DNA of 7,800 nt from Anaerolineae bacterium (GTDB lineage Bacteria; Chloroflexota; Anaerolineae; 4572-78): NCBI GenBank assembly GCA_027022125.1, contig JALVZI010000435.1, positions 1-7,800 of the forward strand. The letters are read 5' to 3'. The notes beneath the pieces were generated by a model that made no database searches, was not told where the DNA came from, and was given only the letters and a program-made list of their open reading frames with translations. Made by a program: the position numbers and the translations under genes. Below are positions 1 through 6,444 of the stretch, in pieces. Numbering within the stretch: position 1 is the stretch's first letter; every line of letters begins with the position of its first letter.

Positions 1-576
1 GGCGATGATCGATTGATTGGACCCACCACCAAATCGCGTTGGAATTATGCCACTACCAAAGCCCTCGATGAATTTTGGGGATTGGCATACCACGCCGAAC
101 ACGATTTGCCGGTGGTGATTTTACGCTTTTTCAATACCGTGGGACCCCGCCAGCGCGGGCGATACGGTATGGTCATTCCACGATTTGTGCAACAAGCATT
201 GGCAAATGAACCGCTCACGGTGTATGGCGACGGCACACAAACCCGCGCTTTTTGCGATGTGTCGGATGTGGTGCAAGCGGTCGCTCAATTGGCTGAAACT
301 CCCGACGCGGTTGGGGATGTGTTCAATATTGGCAATCCCGAAGAAATTTCCATCGGCGAATTGGCAGAAAGAATTATTGGTCTTTCGGGTAGTGCGTCTG
401 TGGTGCAAAAAATACCGTATGACCGTGTTTACGGTGAAGGGTTTCAGGATATGCAGCGGCGTGTGCCCGATGTGACGAAAATAAACCGGGTTATTGGTTG
501 GCAGCCAACCATTCCGTTAGATGAAATTTTGCGGCGAGTGATAAATTTCTATCGCGAACAGAAATCGGTGGGGTAG
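1..576 (+). CDS. NAD-dependent epimerase/dehydratase, 3' part (sugar-nucleotide metabolism)
   Basis: This is the C-terminal 191 residues of an extended short-chain dehydrogenase/reductase. The frame is open from base 1, so the start and the N-terminal NAD-binding Rossmann glycines lie outside the window. The catalytic Tyr-x-x-x-Lys motif (YATTK) is at visible residues 16-20. It is followed by the typical 'RFFNTVGPRQ' segment, then 'IPRFV', 'VYGDGTQTRAFCDVSDVV' and a 'FNIGNPEEISI' segment that are characteristic of UDP-glucose 4-epimerase, UDP-glucuronate decarboxylase and dTDP-glucose dehydratase relatives. The family acts in the cytoplasm on nucleotide-activated sugars for glycan synthesis. 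The exact substrate cannot be read from this part. The gene ends with TAG at 574-576, only 9 nt from the end of the convergent comEA-like gene. Confidence 0.9.
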   Translation, partial: GDDRLIGPTTKSRWNYATTKALDEFWGLAYHAEHDLPVVILRFFNTVGPRQRGRYGMVIPRFVQQALANEPLTVYGDGTQTRAFCDVSDVVQAVAQLAETPDAVGDVFNIGNPEEISIGELAERIIGLSGSASVVQKIPYDRVYGEGFQDMQRRVPDVTKINRVIGWQPTIPLDEILRRVINFYREQKSVG

Positions 577-590
577 GGTAGGGGACTACC
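577..590. terminator. Small hairpin at the convergent gene ends, doubtful terminator
   Basis: GGTAG (577-581) can pair with CTACC (586-590) across a 4-nt loop between the two convergent stop codons. A 5-bp stem without a T-run on either strand is too weak to call with confidence. It is listed because it is the only hairpin in the 9-nt gap. Confidence 0.15.
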
Positions 591-1248
591 GGGCGACAAT
601 ATTTGGTTTAAGTTTTTCAAATGTCGCCTGCCCGATGCCACGCACATTCATAATATCCTCAACCGTGTTGAAACGCCCGTTTTCAACACGATAATCGATA
701 ATGCGCCGGGCGATGGCGGGTCCGATGCCCGGTAGCAATTCCAATTCTTGCAATGTGGCTGTGTTGATATTCACCTTCAATGGTGTGGGTGTGGCTTCCG
801 GCAAAACGATTGCTGCGCTGCCGGAACGCACGCCACCTTCAACCACCGGTGGCGTGGGCAGGTCATCACTTTTTGCCGGAATGTGGATGTGTTGCTGGTC
901 GGATAATTCCTGCGCCAAATTCACCATGTCGAGATTGGCATCGGCGGTTGCCCCGCCGGCGGCTTCGATGGCATCTTTGATGATAGATTTCGGTGGCAGG
1001 GTATACACATCGGGATGTTTTACTTCTCCGCTGATGTAAATTCGCAGTGGCGTTGGCGTGCCGGTGGGAGTGGGTGTTTCGGTGGGAAGAATGACGGTGG
1101 GCGTAAACGTTTCAATCGTCGGCACTTCGATATAAACCCGCGACGATTCATTTTGCGGATGAGCATATATCCAGCCGATGGATACGATGGTTGCCAATGC
1201 CAATATCGCAAAAATAACAAATCGATTTTTATCAAGCCAATCGTTCAT
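586..1248 (-). CDS. comEA: ComEA-like protein: membrane anchor, SLBB domain, helix-hairpin-helix DNA-binding domain
   Basis: The protein has 220 residues. It starts with a short charged segment and one hydrophobic membrane helix (about residues 10-29), giving a membrane-anchored protein with an extracytoplasmic C-terminus. A Thr/Pro-rich linker (about 44-66) follows, then an SLBB domain (about 68-127, 'IYISGEVKHPDVYTLP'). After a second linker comes a C-terminal tandem helix-hairpin-helix domain (about 158-218, 'VNINTATLQELELLPGIGP' and 'IMNVRGIGQATFEKL'). This order is that of ComEA, the double-stranded DNA receptor for natural transformation. The ATG at 1246-1248 immediately precedes the membrane helix and is a sound start, although no strong Shine-Dalgarno sequence is visible. 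No comEC is in view, so a role in uptake is inferred from the domain family. The gene is convergent with the epimerase and divergent from pta. Confidence 0.88.
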   Translation of the reverse strand: MNDWLDKNRFVIFAILALATIVSIGWIYAHPQNESSRVYIEVPTIETFTPTVILPTETPTPTGTPTPLRIYISGEVKHPDVYTLPPKSIIKDAIEAAGGATADANLDMVNLAQELSDQQHIHIPAKSDDLPTPPVVEGGVRSGSAAIVLPEATPTPLKVNINTATLQELELLPGIGPAIARRIIDYRVENGRFNTVEDIMNVRGIGQATFEKLKPNIVAR

Positions 1249-1293
1249 TGTTCTGTTGCAAAAAAATGTTGAGCAACAACCAAATCTCCCCGA

Positions 1294-1322
1294 ATTTTAA
1301 CGGCAATATTTTTTCTCGTCAA
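1294..1322 (-). promoter_or_regulatory. Sigma70-type promoter for the comEA-like gene
   Basis: On the minus strand, -35 TTGACG (1322-1317) is followed by a 17-bp spacer and -10 TAAAAT (1299-1294). Each box matches five of six consensus bases at the optimal spacing. Transcription would start near 1287, giving a leader of about 39 nt before the comEA ATG at 1248. Experimental start mapping is lacking. Confidence 0.65.
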
Positions 1323-1389
1323 CTTTGCGGCGGAATTTCTGACCTGAACACACACTGTTTGTGAAAAATAAAACATACACGGTCGCTAC

Positions 1390-1418
1390 TTGTGCAAGCG
1401 GCGCACTCTTGATACAAT
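1390..1418 (+). promoter_or_regulatory. Sigma70-type promoter for the pta operon
   Basis: -35-like TTGTGC (1390-1395), a 17-bp spacer and -10 TACAAT (1413-1418, five of six) place the start near 1425, about 41 nt before the pta ATG. The -35 box is weak beyond TTG. Because the downstream genes are packed tightly, this promoter probably serves pta, the HEPN-MNT pair and ackA together. Confidence 0.55.
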
Positions 1419-1465
1419 AGAACCAAATTGCATTTTTACCGCTTAACGCGCTTGGAGATATAAAT

Positions 1466-3568
1466 ATGACAAATTCAATTTACTTGACCACCACCGAGCC
1501 GTATGTGGGCAAATCGTTGGTTTCGTTGGGTATAACGGCGATGTTGCTGCGAAACATTCCGGGCGGGCGGATTGGCGTGTTTCGCCCGGTAATAAACGAA
1601 GCCGCCGATGGAAAACGCGACAAAAACATAAACCTGCTTTTGTCTCACTTTAAGTTGGATATTGATTACGAAGAAACTTACGCTTTCACCAAACGCGAAG
1701 TTACCGAAGTGCTGGCAAAAGGAAACTCCAACGATTTGGTGGACAGGGTTATCAAAAAATACAAAGCGCTCGAAGCCAAAACCGATTTTGTGGTTTGCAT
1801 CGGTTCCGACTTTGTGGGGGTTGATGCCGCGTATGAATTCGACCTGAATGCCGAAATTGCACACAATTTGGGCACACCCATTCTCATTTTGACCAACGGC
1901 GCCAACCGCGACCCGGAAACGATAGCCAGTTCCACTGTGGTGGCGATAGATTCCTTTCGTGAGCACGATTGCCATATTTTGGGCGTTATTGTCAACCGCG
2001 CCGATAAATCCCGGTTGGAGGACATCCGTGAAGCGGTGCGGGCGCGATTGGACGACTCCGATTATTGCGTGGCGGTAATTCCCACCAATAAAACGCTGGG
2101 CAGTCCCACCGTGGAAGAAATAAAAGACGCGCTCAATGCCGATGTACTGTACGGTTGGAACCAACTGCGCAATAAAGTGTATCACTATCGGGTGATTGCC
2201 ATGCAGTTGGAACATTACCTGCCGTATTTGCAGGAAAATGCACTGCTCATTACCCCCGGTGACCGCGGCGATGTGATTTTGAGCGCGCTGCAAGCCTCGC
2301 AATCGCTCAACTACCCATCCATTGCCGGTATTCTGCTCACCGGCGGTTTGAAACCCGCCGAATCGCTGCGCAAACTGCTCGACGGGTTGCCCAGCCTGCC
2401 GCCAATTCTATCCACCCCCACCGATACTTTCACCACTGCCACACAGGTTGAACCGATTCGTGCCTATATTACCCCCGATAATCAGGGGAAAATTGAGCTC
2501 AGCCTGCGGATGTTTGAAAAATATGTCAACACCGACCGGCTCGGGGAACTTATTTCCGCAACGCATCCGACCGGTATGAGCCCGCGAATGTTCATTTACA
2601 ATTTGCAGCAAAAAGCGCGCGCCAACAAAAAGCATATCGTTTTGCCCGAAGGAACGGAACTCCGCATTTTAAAAGCGGTGGAAATTTTGCTCTTTCAGGA
2701 AGTTGTTGACGTGACTCTGCTCGGAAATCCGCACGAAATCAAACAAATCATTCAAAACGAAGGCTTGCGGATTGACCTCGACCAAATTAATATCGTTGAA
2801 CCGTGCAGCGCGCCACAATTTGACGAATATGCCGATACACTGTACGAATTGCGAAAACACAAAGGCATCACCCGCGAACTGGTGCATGATTTGATGTGTG
2901 ATGTGTCGTATTTTGGCACGATGATGGTCTATAAAGGCGTGGCGGACGGGATGGTTTCCGGGGCGGTGCATACCACCCTGCACACCATTCGCCCTGCGCT
3001 GCAATTCATCAAAACGAAACCCGGTTTCTCGGTCGTGTCATCTGTGTTTTTTATGGCGCTGGAAGACCGCGTGCTGGTGTACGGTGACTGCGCCGTCAAC
3101 CCCGACCCCAACGCGCAGGAATTGGCGGAAATCGCTATCGCTTCCGCGGACACGGCGCAGGCATTCGGCATCGAACCGAAAGTGGCGATGCTGTCATACT
3201 CTTCCGGCGATTCGGGCAAGGGTGCGGAAGTGGAAAAAGTGCGCGAAGCCACCCGCATCGTTAAAGAACGCCGCCCCGATTTGCTGGTGGAAGGTCCCAT
3301 TCAATATGACGCTGCCGTTGACCCGAATGTCGCCAAAACCAAATTACCCAACTCGAAGGTTGCCGGGCAAGCCACCGTTTTCATTTTCCCCGATTTGAAT
3401 ACCGGTAACAACACCTACAAAGCCGTCCAGCGCGAAACGGGCGCCATCGCCATTGGACCGGTTTTGCAGGGATTGAACAAACCGGTCAACGATTTAAGTC
3501 GCGGTTGCACGGTAGAAGACATCGTTAACACGGTGGTCATCACCGCCATTCAGGCACAAATGGAGTAG
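1466..3568 (+). CDS. pta: Phosphate acetyltransferase, long three-domain form
   Basis: The enzyme interconverts acetyl-CoA plus phosphate and acetyl phosphate plus CoA in the cytoplasm; with AckA it forms the acetate pathway. At 700 residues it matches the long form (the E. coli enzyme has 714). The N-terminal domain is BioD-like with a P-loop-like 'TTTEPYVGKS' at about residues 8-17. A DRTGG domain follows in the middle (about 215-330, with 'LLITPGDRGDVIL'). The C-terminal catalytic PTA/PTB domain covers about 370-698, with 'VLPEGTELRILKA', 'VSGAVHTTLHTIRPALQ', 'SYSSGDSGKGAEVEKV', 'EGPIQYDAA' and 'GPVLQGLNKPVNDLSRG'. The ATG at 1466 has a GGAG Shine-Dalgarno sequence at 1454-1457, 8 nt upstream. 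The frame is intact. The normal partner ackA lies downstream but is separated from it by two HEPN/MNT genes. Confidence 0.97.
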   Translation: MTNSIYLTTTEPYVGKSLVSLGITAMLLRNIPGGRIGVFRPVINEAADGKRDKNINLLLSHFKLDIDYEETYAFTKREVTEVLAKGNSNDLVDRVIKKYKALEAKTDFVVCIGSDFVGVDAAYEFDLNAEIAHNLGTPILILTNGANRDPETIASSTVVAIDSFREHDCHILGVIVNRADKSRLEDIREAVRARLDDSDYCVAVIPTNKTLGSPTVEEIKDALNADVLYGWNQLRNKVYHYRVIAMQLEHYLPYLQENALLITPGDRGDVILSALQASQSLNYPSIAGILLTGGLKPAESLRKLLDGLPSLPPILSTPTDTFTTATQVEPIRAYITPDNQGKIELSLRMFEKYVNTDRLGELISATHPTGMSPRMFIYNLQQKARANKKHIVLPEGTELRILKAVEILLFQEVVDVTLLGNPHEIKQIIQNEGLRIDLDQINIVEPCSAPQFDEYADTLYELRKHKGITRELVHDLMCDVSYFGTMMVYKGVADGMVSGAVHTTLHTIRPALQFIKTKPGFSVVSSVFFMALEDRVLVYGDCAVNPDPNAQELAEIAIASADTAQAFGIEPKVAMLSYSSGDSGKGAEVEKVREATRIVKERRPDLLVEGPIQYDAAVDPNVAKTKLPNSKVAGQATVFIFPDLNTGNNTYKAVQRETGAIAIGPVLQGLNKPVNDLSRGCTVEDIVNTVVITAIQAQME

Positions 3569-3573
3569 TATTT

Positions 3574-3978
3574 ATGGATAACGATGCATTCAACAGTGCA
3601 TCTGTGGTAGATTATTGGCTGACAGAAGCGGCAGAGGCATTGCAAGTTGCTGACCATTTATTTGAAAAACGCGATTTTTCGTATGCATTATTTTTTGGGC
3701 ATCTGGCGATAGAAAAAGCGTTGAAAGCAATGTACGTGGCAAAAATGAAAAAACATGCTCCGCCAATTCATAATTTATTGAGGCTGGCAAACGGCGCAGG
3801 AATACAACTTGACGATGAACAGCAAAATCAATTGATTGTCATCACGACGTTCAATATAGAGGCGCGCTATCCTGATATGAAACGTGCATTTCGCAAAAAA
3901 TGTACACCTGAATATACAGCGCAACAAATGGAAGTCATCAGGGAGGTGTATATATGGCTCACATCCCAAAAAATATAG
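3574..3978 (+). CDS. HEPN-domain protein of a HEPN-MNT toxin-antitoxin-like pair
   Basis: This 134-residue, mostly helical protein resembles the Pfam HEPN family (PF05168). Signatures are 'WLTEAAEALQVADHLFEKRDFSYALFFGHLAIEKALKAMY' (about 15-54), His66 in 'PPIHNLLRLA', and 'EARYPDMK' (about 96-103). HEPN proteins paired with minimal nucleotidyltransferases often act as RNase toxins neutralised by the NTase. I see no R-x4-6-H catalytic motif here, so RNase activity is uncertain. The gene starts 5 nt after the pta stop, and its GGAG ribosome site (3562-3565) lies inside the last codons of pta, which implies translational coupling. It overlaps the following MNT gene by 25 nt. Its base composition is visibly more A/T-rich than that of pta and ackA, consistent with acquisition by transfer. 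Confidence 0.85.
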   Translation: MDNDAFNSASVVDYWLTEAAEALQVADHLFEKRDFSYALFFGHLAIEKALKAMYVAKMKKHAPPIHNLLRLANGAGIQLDDEQQNQLIVITTFNIEARYPDMKRAFRKKCTPEYTAQQMEVIREVYIWLTSQKI

Positions 3979-4277
3979 TGTCGAGTGTGCAAAAATTTGT
4001 GACACTGGTGCAGCAACAACGGCGTGTGGAGGCGATATATTTGTATGGTTCATACGCCAAAGGAACGGCGACACAGTGGAGCGACATTGATTTGGCTGTG
4101 ATTTCCCCTGATTTTTCGGATGATTTGTTTCAGGAGCAGGTCAATTTGATGTTATTGGCGGCAAAAGTAGATGACCGCATCGAGCCGCGCCCGTTCACGC
4201 CGGCAACTTTCAAATTAACAGAACCACTGGTGAGTGAAATCCGAAAAACCGGAATCAGTTTGAATATATCGGAGTAA
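3954..4277 (+). CDS. Minimal nucleotidyltransferase (MNT), partner of the upstream HEPN protein
   Basis: This 107-residue protein has the DNA polymerase beta-like NTase core. Gly32-Ser33 sit in 'IYLYGSYAKG', and the two metal-binding aspartates Asp44 and Asp46 sit in 'WSDIDLAVIS'. The third acidic position may be the Glu in 'DRIEPRPF'. In the characterised MntA-HepT pair the NTase acts as antitoxin by transferring AMP to the HEPN protein; that role is inferred here from family and arrangement. The ATG at 3954 is preceded by a strong GGGAGGTG site (3941-3948). The gene overlaps the HEPN gene by 25 nt and ends 2 nt before the ackA ATG, so it is the third cistron of a pta-HEPN-MNT-ackA operon. 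Confidence 0.9.
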   Translation: MAHIPKNIVSSVQKFVTLVQQQRRVEAIYLYGSYAKGTATQWSDIDLAVISPDFSDDLFQEQVNLMLLAAKVDDRIEPRPFTPATFKLTEPLVSEIRKTGISLNISE

Positions 4278-4279
4278 AA

Positions 4280-5485
4280 ATGAAAATATTGGTTATCAAT
4301 GCCGGCAGTTCATCCAGAAAGTATCAACTGTTCGATTTACCTGATGGCGGTGTGCTGACCGCCGGGTTGGTCGAGCGCATCGGCGAAGCGTCGAGCCGGG
4401 TGAATCACACCGTTTTCCGAAATGGCGAATCGCACAAAATTACCCGAGATTTGCCACTGAAAGACCATCGCGCCGGGTTACAGCAGGTTGCCGAGTTGTT
4501 GATGGATGCGGAGGTGGGGGTCATCGCCGATGCCGCTGAAATTGATGCCGTGGGGCATCGGGTGGTACATGGCGGCGAGCAGTTCAGTCAAACAACCGTC
4601 ATCACCCCCGATGTGAAATTTGCCATCGAGCGGCTGTCGCCGTTTGCGCCGCTGCACAATCCGCCCAATTTGCAGGGCATCACCGTGGCGGAAGAGGTTT
4701 TCCCCGACGCGGTGCAGGTGGCGGTGTTCGATACCGCTTTCCACCAAACGATGCCACCGCACGCTTACCGGTATGCCATCCCCAACGAATTTTACGATGA
4801 GCACGGCATTCGGGTGTATGGCTTTCATGGCACATCGCATTTGTATGTGAGCCGTCGCGCGGCGGAAATGCTCGGCAAATCACCGGCAGAAACCAATGTC
4901 ATCACCGCGCATCTGGGTAATGGCGCCAGCATGGCGGCGGTGGCGGGCGGGCGTTCCATCGATACCTCGATGGGGTTTACGCCGTTACCCGGGTTGATGA
5001 TGGGGTCTCGCTGCGGCGATTTGGATCCGGCGGTGGTCTATTATCTCGGCACCAAACTGGGCAAATCGTTTGATGAAATTGACCGCATTTTGAATAAACA
5101 GAGCGGGTTAATCGGAATAACCGGGGTTAACGACCTGCGAGACATCGAATCGCGGGCTGCGGCGGGAGACGCACAAGCGGAACTCGCGCTGGAAATGTAT
5201 GCCTATCGCATCAAAAAATATATCGGCGCATATGCCGCCGCGCTGGGTCGGGTGGATGCGCTGGTGTTCACCGCCGGGGTAGGGGAGAACAGCGACACTA
5301 TTCGTGCGCGGGCGTGCGCCGGGTTGGAGAATCTCGGCTTCAGGTTGGATGCCGCCAAAAACGCGGGTCGCAAAAAAACCGCCACCGCCATCCACGCCGA
5401 GGGCAGCCCCGTCAAAATTTTCGTCATCCCCACCAACGAGGAATTGGAAATCGCCCGGCAAGCGTATGAGGTTGTGGGGAGATAA
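4280..5485 (+). CDS. ackA: Acetate kinase
   Basis: The protein interconverts acetyl phosphate plus ADP and acetate plus ATP in the cytoplasm, completing the Pta-AckA pathway. The 401-residue length is normal. Family motifs in order are 'NAGSSS' at 7-12 (with Arg where Leu or Val is usual before Lys-Tyr), 'VGHRVVHGGEQF', 'VFDTAFHQTMP', 'GFHGTSHLYVS', 'TAHLGNGASMAAV', 'GLMMGSRCGDLDPAVV', 'FTAGVGENS' and the C-terminal 'IPTNEELEIARQAY', which contains the conserved catalytic-site Glu. The GGAG ribosome site (4270-4273) lies just before the MNT stop codon, so ackA translation is probably coupled to the inserted MNT gene. The gene is G/C-rich compared with the flanking HEPN/MNT genes. A decayed copy of its 3' end occurs at 6322-6403. 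Confidence 0.97.
   Translation: MKILVINAGSSSRKYQLFDLPDGGVLTAGLVERIGEASSRVNHTVFRNGESHKITRDLPLKDHRAGLQQVAELLMDAEVGVIADAAEIDAVGHRVVHGGEQFSQTTVITPDVKFAIERLSPFAPLHNPPNLQGITVAEEVFPDAVQVAVFDTAFHQTMPPHAYRYAIPNEFYDEHGIRVYGFHGTSHLYVSRRAAEMLGKSPAETNVITAHLGNGASMAAVAGGRSIDTSMGFTPLPGLMMGSRCGDLDPAVVYYLGTKLGKSFDEIDRILNKQSGLIGITGVNDLRDIESRAAAGDAQAELALEMYAYRIKKYIGAYAAALGRVDALVFTAGVGENSDTIRARACAGLENLGFRLDAAKNAGRKKTATAIHAEGSPVKIFVIPTNEELEIARQAYEVVGR
5405..5485 (+). repeat. Imperfect direct repeat, copy 1 (intact ackA tail)
   Basis: The last 26 codons plus stop of ackA resemble 6322-6403, with one extra C in the second copy and scattered substitutions, many at third codon positions. The two copies bracket the 5486-6321 segment holding the promoter, the small protein gene and the NTase gene. 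The arrangement recalls modules that carry a replacement gene end, but no integrase or short identical attachment core was seen. Confidence 0.75.
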
Positions 5486-5512
5486 TAGTCCAATGCACCG
5501 GTTTAAAAAAGG

Positions 5513-5541
5513 TTGTAGTTCGGTCAATGATTCGCTATAAT
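5513..5541 (+). promoter_or_regulatory. Strong promoter giving a predicted leaderless mRNA (small protein-NTase module)
   Basis: -35 TTGTAG (5513-5518), a 17-bp spacer and a perfect -10 TATAAT (5536-5541). Only 6 nt separate the -10 box from the ATG at 5548, so transcription should start at or within a base or two of the start codon. The promoter lies 28 nt after the ackA stop and would separate this module from the acetate operon. No intrinsic terminator is evident between ackA and this promoter. Confidence 0.7.
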
Positions 5542-5547
5542 GAATGT

Positions 5548-5763
5548 ATGGCTCAACCAACAAAACATCATTCAAATTTAACACCGCAGGAAGTTGCTAT
5601 TTTTAAGGCGATGTCGCCCGCGCAAAAATTGGCGTTGATGACTCAGATGTATTTTGATGCCCGCACGTTGAAAAAAGCCGGTTTAAAAATGCAACATCCT
5701 GATTGGACCGATGCGCAAATAGAAGCCAAAGTTCGGGAGATTTTTTTATATGGAACAAACTGA
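5548..5763 (+). CDS. Small protein upstream of and overlapping an NTase; putative antitoxin
   Basis: This protein has 71 residues and no named family that I can assign with certainty. The start was set at ATG 5548 rather than the in-frame ATG at 5527, because 5527 lies upstream of the -10 box at 5536-5541 and would not be transcribed. The N-terminal 10 residues are polar. A central amphipathic helical stretch ('FKAMSPAQKLALMTQMYFDA', about 18-37) is followed by 'HPDWTDAQIEAKVREIFLYG', a pattern I associate with short proteins encoded next to stand-alone NTases. It overlaps the following NTase by 14 nt, which indicates coupling. By analogy with two-gene toxin-antitoxin modules it could be the antitoxin or a regulatory partner; this is inference from position and size. 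No membrane segment or DNA-binding motif is obvious. Confidence 0.75.
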   Translation: MAQPTKHHSNLTPQEVAIFKAMSPAQKLALMTQMYFDARTLKKAGLKMQHPDWTDAQIEAKVREIFLYGTN

Positions 5764-6304
5764 ATTATTGTTCCATTTTGTCAATCCACTGGAACAAGCG
5801 GCGCTGAGGTATATGTTGACCGGTTCGGTGGCAAGTATGGTTTACGGATTGCCTCGGTTTACGCATGATTTAGACCTAGTATTGGATATATCAACCGCTA
5901 ATGTGGCGGCATTTGTTACCCTTTTTCCACTAGACTCATATTATTGCCCGCCGGAAGAAGTAATTACCATTGAAGTAAGGCGTCGTCAACACGGGCATTT
6001 TAACCTGATCCACCACCAAACAGGTTATAAAGCCGATATTTACTTGTTTGGCCAAGATGAATTGCATCACTGGGCAATGGAAAACCGCCGCCGAGTATCT
6101 CTGGAATCAGGATACTCAACCTGGATTGCACCGCCGGAATATGTTATCATCCGCAAGTTGGAGTATTACCGGGAAGGTGGTTTGGAAAAACACCTGAACG
6201 ATATCCGGGGCATGCTTGAAATCTCCGGCGAACAAATTAACCGGCAAATCATCGCCGAGTGGGTGACACGAAAAGGATTGACACCGACATGGACAAGCGT
6301 GTAA
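5750..6304 (+). CDS. Stand-alone nucleotidyltransferase (AbiEii/DUF6036-like), module partner of the small protein
   Basis: This 184-residue protein has an NTase-fold active site. Gly25-Ser26 sit in 'YMLTGSVASMVYG', Asp40 and Asp42 in 'RFTHDLDLVLD', and a probable third carboxylate, Asp96, in 'GYKADIYLFG'. The C-terminal part has 'APPEYVIIRKLEYYREGGLEKHLNDIRGML', a Lys- and Asp-containing helix typical of larger AbiEii-like NTases. Such proteins occur as toxins of type IV-like toxin-antitoxin or abortive-infection modules, but the substrate cannot be read here. The ATG at 5750 overlaps the preceding gene by 14 nt and is preceded by GGGAG (5735-5739). The gene ends about 18 nt before the ackA-tail relic. 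Confidence 0.85.
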   Translation: MEQTELLFHFVNPLEQAALRYMLTGSVASMVYGLPRFTHDLDLVLDISTANVAAFVTLFPLDSYYCPPEEVITIEVRRRQHGHFNLIHHQTGYKADIYLFGQDELHHWAMENRRRVSLESGYSTWIAPPEYVIIRKLEYYREGGLEKHLNDIRGMLEISGEQINRQIIAEWVTRKGLTPTWTSV

Positions 6305-6321
6305 CGCCGGGTGTAAAAAAT

Positions 6322-6403
6322 CTGCCGGTCAAAATTGTCGTCATCCCCCACCAATGAAGAACTCGAAATTGCTTGGCAGACATACAAGGTTGTCGTCAGG
6401 TAA
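6322..6403 (+). pseudogene. Relic of the 3' end of an acetate kinase gene
   Basis: Read with one frame correction, this stretch encodes 'LPVKIVVIP' (6322-6348) then 'TNEELEIAWQTYKVVVR' and a TAA stop (6350-6403). That matches 20 of 25 residues at the very end of the intact AckA in this window, including its stop position. The frame break is a run of five C at 6345-6349 where ackA has four (5428-5431). No upstream part of ackA precedes it; the NTase gene ends at 6304. It is therefore a non-functional tail fragment. It is divergent from the local ackA rather than a fresh copy, and it forms an imperfect direct repeat with 5405-5485 around the small protein-NTase module. Confidence 0.88.
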
Positions 6404-6409
6404 AAAAGT

Positions 6410-6438
6410 TTGCAAATGAAGGTATCGGTGGGTATAAT
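6410..6438 (+). promoter_or_regulatory. Second strong promoter with leaderless geometry, upstream of the truncated NTase gene
   Basis: -35 TTGCAA (6410-6415), a 17-bp spacer and a perfect -10 TATAAT (6433-6438). Exactly 6 nt separate the -10 box from GTG 6445, the same geometry as the promoter at 5513-5541. Both also share TATAATGA-TG around the -10 box. It begins 6 nt after the ackA relic stop and may now drive the MNT-HEPN genes downstream. Confidence 0.65.
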
Positions 6439-6444
6439 GAGTGG

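Noticed and set aside
1249..1293. Near-palindromic TGTTGAGCAACA (1267-1278) as an operator or hairpin
   Set aside because: The central spacing leaves only a 2-nt loop, and no second copy of the pattern was seen. The evidence for a regulator site is too thin.
1475..2302. Long open frame (275 codons) on the minus strand
   Set aside because: It lies wholly inside pta, has no family-like motifs and no plausible ribosome site. It is a codon-bias shadow of the pta frame.
5486..5512. Intrinsic terminator after ackA
   Set aside because: There is an A-run but no stable G/C stem followed by T residues, so no terminator is called.
5527..5547. Upstream ATG at 5527 as start of the small protein
   Set aside because: It lies before the -10 box at 5536-5541, so a transcript from that promoter would not include it. 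The ATG at 5548 fits better.
5108..5584. Minus-strand open frame of 158 codons across the ackA end
   Set aside because: It is antisense to ackA, whose motifs are intact, and its low-complexity composition reflects the complement of ackA codons.
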